Positions 1 through 7,030 of a DNA stretch of 51,741 bases are shown piece after piece (position 1 is the stretch's first letter; the number at the start of each line of letters is the position of its first letter). A program made the position numbers and the translations under genes. A model generated the notes under the pieces. It had not been told where the DNA came from and ran no database searches. It saw only the letters and a program-made list of their open reading frames with translations. Origin of the DNA: DASXRC01 sp036506495 (GTDB lineage: Bacteria > Actinomycetota > Actinomycetes > Mycobacteriales > Micromonosporaceae); NCBI GenBank assembly GCA_036506495.1, contig DASXRQ010000229.1:1-51741 (forward strand), in the 5' to 3' direction.

Positions 1-58
1 TGAGTATGGGAAGCGCGGGGCAAGCGCGTCCCGCAGCGGTGCCGGGGGGAGTACGTCA

Positions 59-490
59 ATGAGTGCTATTCGACCGTCGACCGTCGAGGTCGAGACGTCG
101 CTGCGACTCGTCGCGCCGGACGCCACCGCCCTGCCGGTGCGCGCCAGCCTGCGCTACGACCCAGCGGACCCGTACGCGGTCCAGGTGCTGTTCCACGCCG
201 AGTCCGCCGGCGGGGAGGCGGTGAGCTGGTCCTTCGCGCGGGAGCTGCTCGTCACCGGCCTGGACGAGCCGGCCGGGATCGGCGATGTGCGGGTGTGGCC
301 GTGGGCCACGCCGCGCGGGGACTTCGTCGCGCTCGCGCTGTCCTCGCCCGACGGCAACGCGCTGTTCGAGGTGCCACGCAACGTCCTCGTGCGGTTCCTG
401 CGGCGCACCTATGTCGTGGTGCCGCGGGGGCATGAGACCGAACATCTCGACGTGGACGCGGCCGTGAACCGACTGCTGGCCGGCCGCTGA
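59..490 (+). CDS. ssgB: SsgA/SsgB-family sporulation and cell division regulator
   Basis: 143 residues, the usual length of SsgA-like proteins. Family hallmarks are visible: LRYDPADPYAVQVLFH (about 31-46), the SFARELL segment, GDVRVWPW, LALSSPDGNALFEVP and a C-terminal FLRRT segment. In Streptomyces SsgB recruits FtsZ to sporulation septa, so a cytoplasmic, division-site role is expected (family knowledge). The start is ATG with a strong GGGGGAG ribosome site 8 nt upstream. It converges on the next gene across a perfect hairpin terminator. The symbol rests on resemblance to SsgB rather than other SALPs, which the sequence alone cannot fully separate. Confidence 0.88.
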   Translation: MSAIRPSTVEVETSLRLVAPDATALPVRASLRYDPADPYAVQVLFHAESAGGEAVSWSFARELLVTGLDEPAGIGDVRVWPWATPRGDFVALALSSPDGNALFEVPRNVLVRFLRRTYVVVPRGHETEHLDVDAAVNRLLAGR

Positions 491-512
491 CCTCACAACA
501 TCCAGCACGAGC

Positions 513-538
513 GGACGCCGACCAAACGGTCGGCGTCC
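513..538. terminator. Bidirectional hairpin terminator
   Basis: A perfect 11-bp inverted repeat, GGACGCCGACC and GGTCGGCGTCC, with an AAAC loop lies between the convergent ends of the ssgB-like gene and the SDR gene. There is no U-tract, as is common in high-GC actinobacteria. Confidence 0.8.
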
Positions 539-545
539 ATTGTGT

Positions 546-1322
546 TCACCCGTGCGTGCTCAGCCCGCCGTCGACCGCGATCACCGCCCCGGTAAGGTAC
601 GCCCCGGCGCGCGACGCCAGGAAGATGGCCGCACCTGCCATGTCGTCGGGCCGGCCGATGCGCCCCAAGGGCACCTGGTGTTCGATCGCCGACCGCATCG
701 ACGGGTCGTCGAGCGCGAACGCCATCATCTTGCTCTCGAACGGGCCCGGCGCGATCGCGTTCACCGTGATGTGCTCGGGCGCGAGGTGGTGGGCCAGCTG
801 CCGGGTCAGCATGTGCACGGCCGCCTTGCTCCCGGCGTACGCATAATTCTCCAGCGCCGGCACACGGAGGCCATCCACCGACCCGATGGTGATGACCCGC
901 GCCGGGTCATCCGCCGACGCCGCGGCCCGCAGCCCGGGCAGGAGTGCGGTCGTCAGCCGGAACACCGCCTTCACGTTGACCGCCCACAGCTTGTCGAACG
1001 CGCTCTCCGGATAGGCCTCGAGCGGCGCGCCCCACGTCGCCCCGGCGTTGTTCACCAACACATGCAGCATGGGGTACGCCGACAGCACCCGCTCGGCCAA
1101 CCGCGAGGCGCCATCCATCGTGGACAGATCCGCCGGGATGGCGTCACACTCTCCGTCCGAGGACAGCTGCGCGGCGACGGCGGCGCAGACGTCCGCCTTG
1201 CGCGAGGACACGACTACGCGCGCCCCGGCCTCCACGAAGCCTCGCGCGATCATCAGCCCGATGCCGCGGGAGCCTCCGGTGACCAGCACGATCTTGCCCG
1301 CAACCGAGAACAGCTCCGTCAT
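546..1322 (-). CDS. SDR-family NAD(P)-dependent oxidoreductase (FabG/RhlG-like)
   Basis: 258-residue classical short-chain dehydrogenase. Visible features are the cofactor loop TGGSRGIG (15-22), NNAG (91-94), catalytic Ser148, and Tyr162/Lys166 in YAGSK, with the PGPF loop after the active site. The Ser-Arg after the glycine loop and Ser-Ser-Arg-Lys after strand 2 suggest NADP(H) preference (inference). It resembles 3-oxoacyl-ACP reductase and RhlG-type enzymes; the substrate is unknown. The ATG is preceded by TAGGAG about 7 nt upstream. It is divergent from a small membrane protein gene and not in an obvious operon. Confidence 0.85.
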   Translation of the reverse strand: MTELFSVAGKIVLVTGGSRGIGLMIARGFVEAGARVVVSSRKADVCAAVAAQLSSDGECDAIPADLSTMDGASRLAERVLSAYPMLHVLVNNAGATWGAPLEAYPESAFDKLWAVNVKAVFRLTTALLPGLRAAASADDPARVITIGSVDGLRVPALENYAYAGSKAAVHMLTRQLAHHLAPEHITVNAIAPGPFESKMMAFALDDPSMRSAIEHQVPLGRIGRPDDMAGAAIFLASRAGAYLTGAVIAVDGGLSTHG

Positions 1323-1343
1323 GATCGGCTCCTACGCATGTCC

Positions 1344-1372
1344 TTGACATCCCAATGTGCTACGTCAACGAT
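1344..1372 (+). promoter_or_regulatory. Candidate promoter for the 1379 membrane protein
   Basis: TTGACA at 1344-1349, a 17-nt spacer and AACGAT at 1367-1372, followed after 6 nt by ATG 1379. The -35 matches the housekeeping consensus; the -10 is imperfect. If used, transcription starts at or next to the start codon. Confidence 0.4.
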
Positions 1373-1378
1373 GATCGG

Positions 1379-1795
1379 ATGCAGCAGTTGGCGCTCACCG
1401 ACGCTACCCGGATCATCGCCGGCCTCGTTCTCATCAGCATCGTCACGGTCGAGGTCGGCGGGTGGTTCATGACCCGCATCGTCCGCGGCATGGTACCCAT
1501 GACCGACTTCCAGAAGGCGTTCGCCCGGGCCGGCCACGCGCACGCGGGCGTGCTCGTCACGCTCGGGCTCGTCGGCCTGATCCTCGTCGACGCCAGCGGT
1601 CTGACCGGCGCGCTCGCCTGGGTCGGCCGGCTCGGCATCCCGGTCGCGGCCATCCTGATGTCGGGTGGCTTCTTCGCCTCGTCCGCCGGGCGCGGCACGG
1701 TCCGTCCCAACAACGCGATCTGGCTGCTCTGGATCGGCGCCTTCAGCCTGGCCGCCGGCGCGCTCGCACTGGGCATCGGGCTCCTGACGGCGTAG
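1379..1795 (+). CDS. Small four-helix integral membrane protein
   Basis: 138 residues with four hydrophobic segments (about 12-30, 53-75, 80-98 and 112-135). No catalytic motif is recognised. Conserved-looking polar spots are the FARAGHAHAGV stretch before helix 2 and the short loop after helix 3. I start it at ATG 1379 rather than the in-frame ATG 1355 because a promoter-like TTGACA/AACGAT pair ends 6 nt before 1379. It is divergent from the SDR and followed by an AraC-type regulator. Function unknown. Confidence 0.7.
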   Translation: MQQLALTDATRIIAGLVLISIVTVEVGGWFMTRIVRGMVPMTDFQKAFARAGHAHAGVLVTLGLVGLILVDASGLTGALAWVGRLGIPVAAILMSGGFFASSAGRGTVRPNNAIWLLWIGAFSLAAGALALGIGLLTA

Positions 1796-1852
1796 CCGCC
1801 CACCCGCGGGTCCCCACGGCATCTCCCGGATGCGTCGCGGCGTCCGTGCGGC

Positions 1853-1858
1853 TACCGT
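1853..1858 (+). promoter_or_regulatory. Leaderless -10 box (TACCGT)
   Basis: TACCGT lies exactly 7 nt before ATG 1866 and no ribosome site is present, as expected for leaderless transcription of the AraC-type gene. Confidence 0.5.
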
Positions 1859-1865
1859 CACATCG

Positions 1866-2762
1866 ATGGTCGGATTCGGTCACCCCGTCGGCGATCCCGC
1901 TCCGGTGGACGCATCCCGTCTGGGTGTCCGAACGCTGACCCTCGGCGACGCGACGGAACCCGTAGCCGCGCTACGCACGCCGACACTGCTCGGCGACCAC
2001 GTGTTGCTGCTCGTGACCGCGGGGCACGGCAGCGTTGAGGTCGACTTCACGGCGTACCCCTGCCGGCCCGGCACCCTGGTGTGGGCGCGGCCCGGGCAGG
2101 TGCTGTGCTGCGCGGCCGCCGGCGGCATGGACGCGGTGCTGGTCTTCTGGACCGCCGCGCTGCCGCTGCTCGACGGCCAACTCGCCGACGACCCGACCGG
2201 ACCGACGCACTGGCAGCTCGCCGGTGAGGATGAGGACGCCGTGATCAACGAGGTCAGCCAGCTCGTGGTGGACACGGAGCGCCACGCCGTCGGGGACCTG
2301 CCGGCCGAGCTTCTGCATCACCAGCTCGCGGTGCTGACCCTGCGCATCGCGGCCCTCGGCACGACGGTCACACACACCGACAGTGAGTCGGCTTCGGAGA
2401 ACGAGGTGTTTCAGCGGTTCCGGCGCGCCGTCGAGCGATGCCACATGCAGACCCGGCGGGTCGAGGATTACGCGGCCATGCTCGGCTGCTCGGTGCGAAC
2501 GCTGACCCGGGCGAGCCTGGCGGCGACCGGGCGCAGCGCCAAGCAGATCGTGGACGACCGGGTCGCCCTGCAGGCGCGCCGCCTTCTGGCCGCGACCGAG
2601 GAGCCGGTCGCGGAGATCGGGCACCGGTTGGGCTTTCCGGAACCCACGAACTTCGGGCGCTTCTTCCACCGCGAGGCGGGCAGCAGCCCGGGCGGCTTCC
2701 GCGCCGCGGCGCGCTCGCGCCCGGGTGGAGTGCCGGCGCAACGCCAGCCACCGGAGCCCTGA
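1866..2762 (+). CDS. AraC-family transcriptional regulator
   Basis: 298 residues. The N-terminal half (about 10-130) is a cupin-like sensing domain with the usual RPGTLVWARPGQV turn. The C-terminal 100 residues carry the double helix-turn-helix: the first around VEDYAAMLGCSVRTLTRA, the second around EIGHRLGFPEPTNFGRFFHR, which is the AraC signature. The effector is unknown. I chose ATG 1866 over the upstream ATG 1830 because TACCGT sits 7 nt before it and the upstream residues look non-conserved. An Rrf2-type regulator begins 13 nt after its stop, so the two are probably co-transcribed. Confidence 0.88.
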   Translation: MVGFGHPVGDPAPVDASRLGVRTLTLGDATEPVAALRTPTLLGDHVLLLVTAGHGSVEVDFTAYPCRPGTLVWARPGQVLCCAAAGGMDAVLVFWTAALPLLDGQLADDPTGPTHWQLAGEDEDAVINEVSQLVVDTERHAVGDLPAELLHHQLAVLTLRIAALGTTVTHTDSESASENEVFQRFRRAVERCHMQTRRVEDYAAMLGCSVRTLTRASLAATGRSAKQIVDDRVALQARRLLAATEEPVAEIGHRLGFPEPTNFGRFFHREAGSSPGGFRAAARSRPGGVPAQRQPPEP

Positions 2763-2774
2763 CATCATGAGGCC

Positions 2775-3230
2775 GTGCACATCACGGCCCGTGGGGACTA
2801 CGCGGTACGGGCGGCGCTGAGCCTCGCCGCCGCGTACCCGAGCCTGCTCTCCGCCCAAGCGCTGGCCGACCAGCAGGCCATGCCGCGCAAGTTCCTCGAG
2901 GCGGTCCTCGCCGATCTCCGCCGGGCCGGGCTCATCCGTGCGCAGCGCGGCGCCGACGGAGGGTACGCGCTGGCCCGGGCTCCGGGCGACGTCACGGTGG
3001 GCGCGGTCCTGCGCGCGATCGACGGCCCACTGGCCGGCGTACGCGGGCTGCGGCCCGAGGAGACCCGGTACGACGGCGCCGCCGAACACCTGCCGCAGCT
3101 GTGGGTCGCCGTTCGCGCGGCCGTGCGCGACGTGGTCGACGAGGTGAGCCTGGCCGACGTCGTCGGCGGGGCGCTCCCCGCGCACGTGCGGCGGCTGACC
3201 GAGCGGCCCGGTGCCTGGCAGCCGCGCTGA
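2775..3230 (+). CDS. Rrf2-family transcriptional regulator lacking cluster cysteines
   Basis: 151 residues beginning MHITARGDYAVRAAL, the Rrf2 winged-helix start, with the recognition region PRKFLEAVLADLRRAGLI and the wing RGADGGYALAR. The protein contains no cysteine, so it cannot carry the [2Fe-2S] cluster of IscR or NsrR and must sense something else or be cluster-free. The start is GTG 2775. It follows the AraC-type gene by 12 nt. The target is unknown; self-regulation or control of the following K+ channel is possible but nothing in the sequence proves it. Confidence 0.85.
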   Translation: MHITARGDYAVRAALSLAAAYPSLLSAQALADQQAMPRKFLEAVLADLRRAGLIRAQRGADGGYALARAPGDVTVGAVLRAIDGPLAGVRGLRPEETRYDGAAEHLPQLWVAVRAAVRDVVDEVSLADVVGGALPAHVRRLTERPGAWQPR

Positions 3231-3290
3231 CGGTCGCCCATCGCAGGCGTACGCCAGCGGAGCGTGCCGGCTCTGCACAACAATCCGGAC

Positions 3291-3836
3291 ATGGAGAAGG
3301 CGCCCGAACACAGACTGATCAGGATCGGCCGTCCGGCCCTGACGTGCGCGCTGCTCGTCGGGGCGTACTACGTCGTACCCGTGGAATCCGGCGCGAGCGG
3401 CACGCGGGCGGTCGTGCGCGGTTCCGCGACGGTCGTCCTGGGTCTGCTGGTGACCTGGCTGATCCTCCGTCAGGTTCGCCATCAGCTCGCCAACCCGCAG
3501 GATGCCCCACTGGGTGGCCTCGTCACCGCGCTCGTTGGCGGTGTGATCTTCTTCGCGCTCGCCGACTTCATCATCGCCGTGTCCGATCCGGGTCAGTTCG
3601 TCAGCCTCAGCACGAAGACCGACGGGCTGTACTTTGCCCTCGCCACGCTGACCACGGTCGGGTACGGCGACGTATACGCCGCCGGCCAGCTCGCGCGCGG
3701 CCTCGTGGTCATCCAGCTGGTCTTCAACCTGGCGGTCATCGCGACATCCGCCTCGGTGCTGTCGCAGCAGCTCGGGGCCCGCGCCCGCGAACGCCAGGCC
3801 GGCACTAGACCGCCGCGATCTGGGTCTCCGCAGTAA
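3291..3836 (+). CDS. Small potassium channel (ion-channel 2 family)
   Basis: 181 residues with the K+ selectivity filter TTVGYGD, preceded by the pore helix DGLYFALATL and followed by an inner helix LVVIQLVFNLAVIATSASVL. Three hydrophobic segments precede the pore (about 14-30, 43-62, 76-97), so this is a short channel with no cytoplasmic RCK or nucleotide-binding domain. It should sit in the cytoplasmic membrane and pass K+. ATG 3291 is preferred to GTG 3264, whose extra nine residues look non-conserved. The last 32 bp overlap the convergent TcmP-like gene. Confidence 0.88.
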   Translation: MEKAPEHRLIRIGRPALTCALLVGAYYVVPVESGASGTRAVVRGSATVVLGLLVTWLILRQVRHQLANPQDAPLGGLVTALVGGVIFFALADFIIAVSDPGQFVSLSTKTDGLYFALATLTTVGYGDVYAAGQLARGLVVIQLVFNLAVIATSASVLSQQLGARARERQAGTRPPRSGSPQ

Positions 3837-4821
3837 GTCGGCCGCGCACCGGATCGCGCGTCACGGTGCCGCTGCTCACCATCGCGTTCAGCGCGCGGTT
3901 GACGTCGGCGGTGCGGTAGACGGTCTCGGTGAGGGCGTACCGGCGCAGCTCGGCGACGGTCGCGCCGCCGGTGGCGAGCCGGCGTAGCAGGCCGCGCCGC
4001 AGCGGCCCGGGGTGCGGGGCGAGCGAAATGTCGAGCAGCGTGTGGCCCGGGTCGCGCGGGTCGCGGTAGCGGACCCCGGCGTACTCGTCGACGGCCCACA
4101 GCACGTCCTTGAACCGCTCGAGGCCGCGGGCGACCGAGGTGGCGAAGAACAGGAGCTCCGCGCGGTCGGTGCCGTCGACCAGCTCGACGTGGCCGACGAG
4201 CTCGGCGCCGCCCCGGCGCAACGCCGCCCGGTAGCGCTCCACGAGATGTGGGTAGCTGGACCCCGCGCCCGGCCGGCGCCACTCGTCGTCGCCGAACAGG
4301 CGGTCGCCGGCAGTCTGGTCGCCGGCCGGCAGGCGTGCGAGCACCGCGGCGTCGAAGGCGACGAGCGCTTCGCCCCGGCCGTCGGCCAGCGCGGCGGCGA
4401 CGGTCGACCAGGCCGGAGGCTCCCGGCCCGCGGCGTCGAGGTAGCACAGCGCCGGCCCGCGGTCGGCGAGCGCCGCGGCGACGGCGTCGTCCGCCGGTCC
4501 GGGCAGCGCGCGTACCTTCAGGCCGGGCGGGCCGAAGACCTCATCGCGTACGCCGTCGAGGTGGGCCGACAACGCGGCCAACTCGTCGCGGTTGGCGGGA
4601 ACGGCGGTCAGGCTCAGCCGGTGCCGGGCCAGCAGATCGGGGAACTCCCCGAACACGCGCAGCGCCGCCTCCGCGCTGGCAAGATCGGCATACCCGTCGA
4701 CGTAGATCGCCTGTTTGCCGGCGTGCAGCGCGACCGGAACCCAGCCGTCGAGGTAGCGCACGAGCAACTCGCGCTTCACGGTCGTGTGGGGTCCGGCCGA
4801 GACGGGCGAGGGTGACCCCAT
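3805..4821 (-). CDS. Divergent three-Cys-motif partner (TcmP-like) protein
   Basis: 338 residues. The opening KRELLVRYLDGWVPV followed by IYVDGYADL matches the TcmP start, where the family normally has a DGFAGPG-type glycine loop; here the loop is replaced by DGYADLAS, so the methyltransferase-like nucleotide site looks degenerate. The middle keeps DRLFGDDEWRR and the FFATS segment, and the C-terminus keeps LERFKDVLWAVDEYAG, then a winged-helix-like tail. TcmP is usually encoded beside a radical-SAM-like three-Cys partner; none is present here. A weak TAGAAC box 6 nt before the ATG suggests a leaderless start. Identification is by remembered family pattern only. Confidence 0.6.
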   Translation of the reverse strand: MGSPSPVSAGPHTTVKRELLVRYLDGWVPVALHAGKQAIYVDGYADLASAEAALRVFGEFPDLLARHRLSLTAVPANRDELAALSAHLDGVRDEVFGPPGLKVRALPGPADDAVAAALADRGPALCYLDAAGREPPAWSTVAAALADGRGEALVAFDAAVLARLPAGDQTAGDRLFGDDEWRRPGAGSSYPHLVERYRAALRRGGAELVGHVELVDGTDRAELLFFATSVARGLERFKDVLWAVDEYAGVRYRDPRDPGHTLLDISLAPHPGPLRRGLLRRLATGGATVAELRRYALTETVYRTADVNRALNAMVSSGTVTRDPVRGRLTAETQIAAV

Positions 4822-4870
4822 GCTCTGGTTCTACCCGCTTCCTCACCGCCGTGTCACGGCGCCGTAAGTC

Positions 4871-4939
4871 ATGATGCGGTGGGAATCCACATCCGGCTGG
4901 GCGTGGGTCAGGTCCGGGCGGACGTGGATGTCGCGCGCA
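4871..4939. repeat. 69-bp imperfect repeat, copy 1
   Basis: Aligns without gaps to 4977-5045 at about 80% identity (14 mismatches by eye). It contains the near-palindrome ATCCACATCC...GGGCGTGG and a second GACGTGGATGTCG block. It lies in the 272-bp gene-free gap between two minus-strand genes. Confidence 0.8.
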
Positions 4940-4976
4940 TCATGCGCCTGGGACTGTCGTACGGCGCCGCAACGAT

Positions 4977-5045
4977 ATGATGCCGTGAGAATCCACACCC
5001 GGTCGGGCGTGGATGACCTCTCGGCGGACGTGGGTGTCGTGCGCG
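4977..5045. repeat. 69-bp imperfect repeat, copy 2
   Basis: Second copy, offset 106 bp from the first. Its core ATCCACACCCG-GT-CGGGCGTGGAT is an almost perfect inverted repeat of 11-bp arms. No reading frame is shared between the copies. Confidence 0.8.
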
Positions 5046-5046
5046 A

Positions 5047-5066
5047 GCGCCGCCCGACGGCGGCGC
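5047..5066 (-). terminator. Hairpin terminator of the VOC gene
   Basis: GCGCCGCC and GGCGGCGC form a perfect 8-bp stem with a CGAC loop about 28 nt beyond the stop codon of the VOC gene. Confidence 0.6.
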
Positions 5067-5093
5067 GAGCCGCCCGAGCGGAGCGAGGGCCAG

Positions 5094-5609
5094 CTACACA
5101 GAGATGCCGACGCCGCCGCGGGTCTGGGCGCCGTAACGCTCCTTCTCCTTCGCGAGGTCGAGCGGACCGATCCGCTTGCGAGCCTGCAGCGCCCGCTCGT
5201 CGAGGAGGTCCTTGGGAATCAGCCAGACGACCTCGAACTCGAGGCCGTCGGGGTCCTTGCCGTACAGGCTCTTCGTGGTGCCGTGGTCGGACGCCCCCAC
5301 GAGCGCGCCGGCGTCGGCGAGCCGGCGGGCGGTGGCCTCGAGCTCGTTGAGGGTGTCGACCTCCCAGGCCAGGTGGTAGAGGCCGACCTCACCCCGGCCG
5401 GCGGCCGACGGGCGAGCGTCGGGGCCGACCTCGAAGAGCCCGAGGTCATGGTCGTTCGTCGAGTCCGGGGCCTGCAGGAAGGCGGCGCCGCGGAAGCCGT
5501 CCGGCGTCATCGGGATCAGCCGGAAGCCCAGCACGTCCCGGTAGAACGCGACGCTGCGCTCCAGGTCGCCGACGTACAGCACGGCGTGGTTGAGTCGGGT
5601 GACACCCAT
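5094..5609 (-). CDS. VOC-family (glyoxalase/extradiol dioxygenase fold) enzyme
   Basis: 171 residues with the paired beta-alpha-beta-beta-beta modules of the vicinal oxygen chelate fold. Candidate metal ligands are His8 (LNHAVLYV), the His in GLYHLAWEV and the Glu in GLEFEVVW, the 2-His-1-carboxylate pattern of catechol 2,3-dioxygenase-like enzymes; YGKDPDGLEFE is the typical end of the domain. A lysine/arginine-rich tail of about 35 residues follows. The substrate is unknown and no aromatic-pathway neighbour is adjacent. The ATG is preceded by AAGGAG, 9 nt upstream. It is divergent from the TPR gene. Confidence 0.85.
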   Translation of the reverse strand: MGVTRLNHAVLYVGDLERSVAFYRDVLGFRLIPMTPDGFRGAAFLQAPDSTNDHDLGLFEVGPDARPSAAGRGEVGLYHLAWEVDTLNELEATARRLADAGALVGASDHGTTKSLYGKDPDGLEFEVVWLIPKDLLDERALQARKRIGPLDLAKEKERYGAQTRGGVGISV

Positions 5610-5722
5610 GGCGGTGCGCTCCTTCGATACGGCGTACGGTCCTACCCTAACTCAGCGGAACTTGAGCGCTCATATATTCCGCGTCTTTACTCAACGTCGT
5701 CGACACAGCACTATGGGTCGGG

Positions 5723-7030
5723 ATGTCGGGACCCCTGGAACAGCTCACCGCGGAGGCCCACCGCCTCATGGCGGCCGGCGAGCTCGCGGCGGCCGAGCGC
5801 ACCCTGGCGGACGCCCTCGCGGACACCAATGGCAACCCGACGGCCGCCTCCCCAGCGATCGCCGACGCGGCCGGGCTGCTCGCCCACGTCCTCGTCGCTC
5901 TCGGCGAGCCGGAGTCGGCACGCGGATGGGCGGCGTACGCACACACCGCCAACCGCCGGCTGCACGGCCCGGACGACGGCCGGACCGTACGCGCCGCCGC
6001 GACGCTCGCCGCGGTGCTGCACCGCGTGGGCGCCCACGCCCGGGCCGCGCGGCTCTACCGGGAGGTCATCCACCGACTGTCCACGATGGAGGGAGAGCAC
6101 GGGGCAGACACGATCGCTGCCCGGGCCGACCTCGCGACGGTCCTGCACGCGCGCGGCGAGTGCGCCGAGGCGCGGGCCCTGCTCGCGGAGGTGTGGGAGG
6201 ACCATCGCGCGGTGTACGGCGACGGCCACCCCGCCGGCATCAAGATGCTCGCCCGGCTCGGCGCGATGGCTCGCGACTGCGGCGACCTGACCGCGGCGAG
6301 CCGATATTTCGCCGACGTCCGCGCGCTGAGCCGGGCCCGGCTGCCCGCCGACCACCCGATGGTCGCCCAGATCGAGGCGCTCGCCGCGGCGGCCCCGGCT
6401 CCTGGACACACCTGCCGGGAGGCCCCGAACCCACCCGGCACGGACCCAACTCCGTCAGAGTCGGGCGGTCAGGGGGGCGACCCGAGCCCAACTCCGTCAA
6501 AGTCGGGCGACGACGGCGACGGCCGGGACGCCGGCAGCCGGCATCGCCGGAGGGTGCCCATCGCGATCGCCGCGATCGTCGGCCTCCTGGTCGCGGCCGG
6601 CGTGGCGATCGCGGCCCGGCGCGGATCGGACGCCCCTTCGCGCACCGCCGCCCCGGCAACGACGAGCCAGGCCACGAGCGCGAGCCAGGGCGTGACCACG
6701 AGCCCAGCCGCCAGCCCGAAGCGGGCCTCGAGCTCGGCGCCGGCACCCGCGCCGCCCACCGGCCTGACGCTGAACGACGGCCGGGATCACGTCGCGCTGA
6801 GGTGGACCTATCCGGACGGCGCGCACGGCGCGGTCATGATCTCCGGCGGGCGAAAGGGACAGCCGCGCCATGTCTTCCAGCGACTGGCCGCGGGCACGAC
6901 GACCTACACCGTGTACGGGCTGGCCGACCGATTCGACTACTGCTTCTCGGTGGCGGTCGCCTTCCCCGCCGGCGTCGCGCTCTCGTCCGCGCCGGTCTGC
7001 ACGGCCCGCGCCGCGGCCCGGTCGCCCTGA
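5723..7030 (+). CDS. TPR protein with one membrane helix and a C-terminal FN3-like domain
   Basis: 435 residues in three parts: helical TPR-like repeats (about 1-222), a low-complexity acidic and Ser/Pro linker (230-275), one transmembrane helix (about 278-298, preceded by RHRRR), then a Ser/Thr/Ala/Pro linker and a fibronectin III-like domain (342-430; LTLNDGRDHVALRW to the final CFSVAVAF strand). Topology is TPR inside, FN3 outside by the positive-inside rule (inference). The linker contains two in-frame copies of a palindromic DNA motif giving PTPSxSG twice. The 3' end overlaps the convergent histidine kinase frame by 94 bp. Role unknown. Confidence 0.8.
   Translation: MSGPLEQLTAEAHRLMAAGELAAAERTLADALADTNGNPTAASPAIADAAGLLAHVLVALGEPESARGWAAYAHTANRRLHGPDDGRTVRAAATLAAVLHRVGAHARAARLYREVIHRLSTMEGEHGADTIAARADLATVLHARGECAEARALLAEVWEDHRAVYGDGHPAGIKMLARLGAMARDCGDLTAASRYFADVRALSRARLPADHPMVAQIEALAAAAPAPGHTCREAPNPPGTDPTPSESGGQGGDPSPTPSKSGDDGDGRDAGSRHRRRVPIAIAAIVGLLVAAGVAIAARRGSDAPSRTAAPATTSQATSASQGVTTSPAASPKRASSSAPAPAPPTGLTLNDGRDHVALRWTYPDGAHGAVMISGGRKGQPRHVFQRLAAGTTTYTVYGLADRFDYCFSVAVAFPAGVALSSAPVCTARAAARSP
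6445..6465. repeat. Palindromic 21-bp motif, copy 1, inside the TPR gene
   Basis: CCCAACT...AGTCGGG with a 7-nt centre. It differs from the copy at 6487-6507 at one base and is exactly 42 bp away, so both copies are read in the same frame. Confidence 0.75.
6487..6507. repeat. Palindromic 21-bp motif, copy 2, inside the TPR gene
   Basis: Second copy of CCCAACT...AGTCGGG. It encodes part of the disordered linker just before the membrane helix. Confidence 0.75.

Noticed and set aside
540..1472. Long plus-strand open frame opposite the SDR gene
   Set aside because: Arginine/proline-rich shadow of a gene with complete SDR motifs on the other strand.
1971..3482. 503-codon minus-strand open frame
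   Set aside because: Runs opposite the AraC, Rrf2 and channel genes; composition is that of a high-GC shadow frame.
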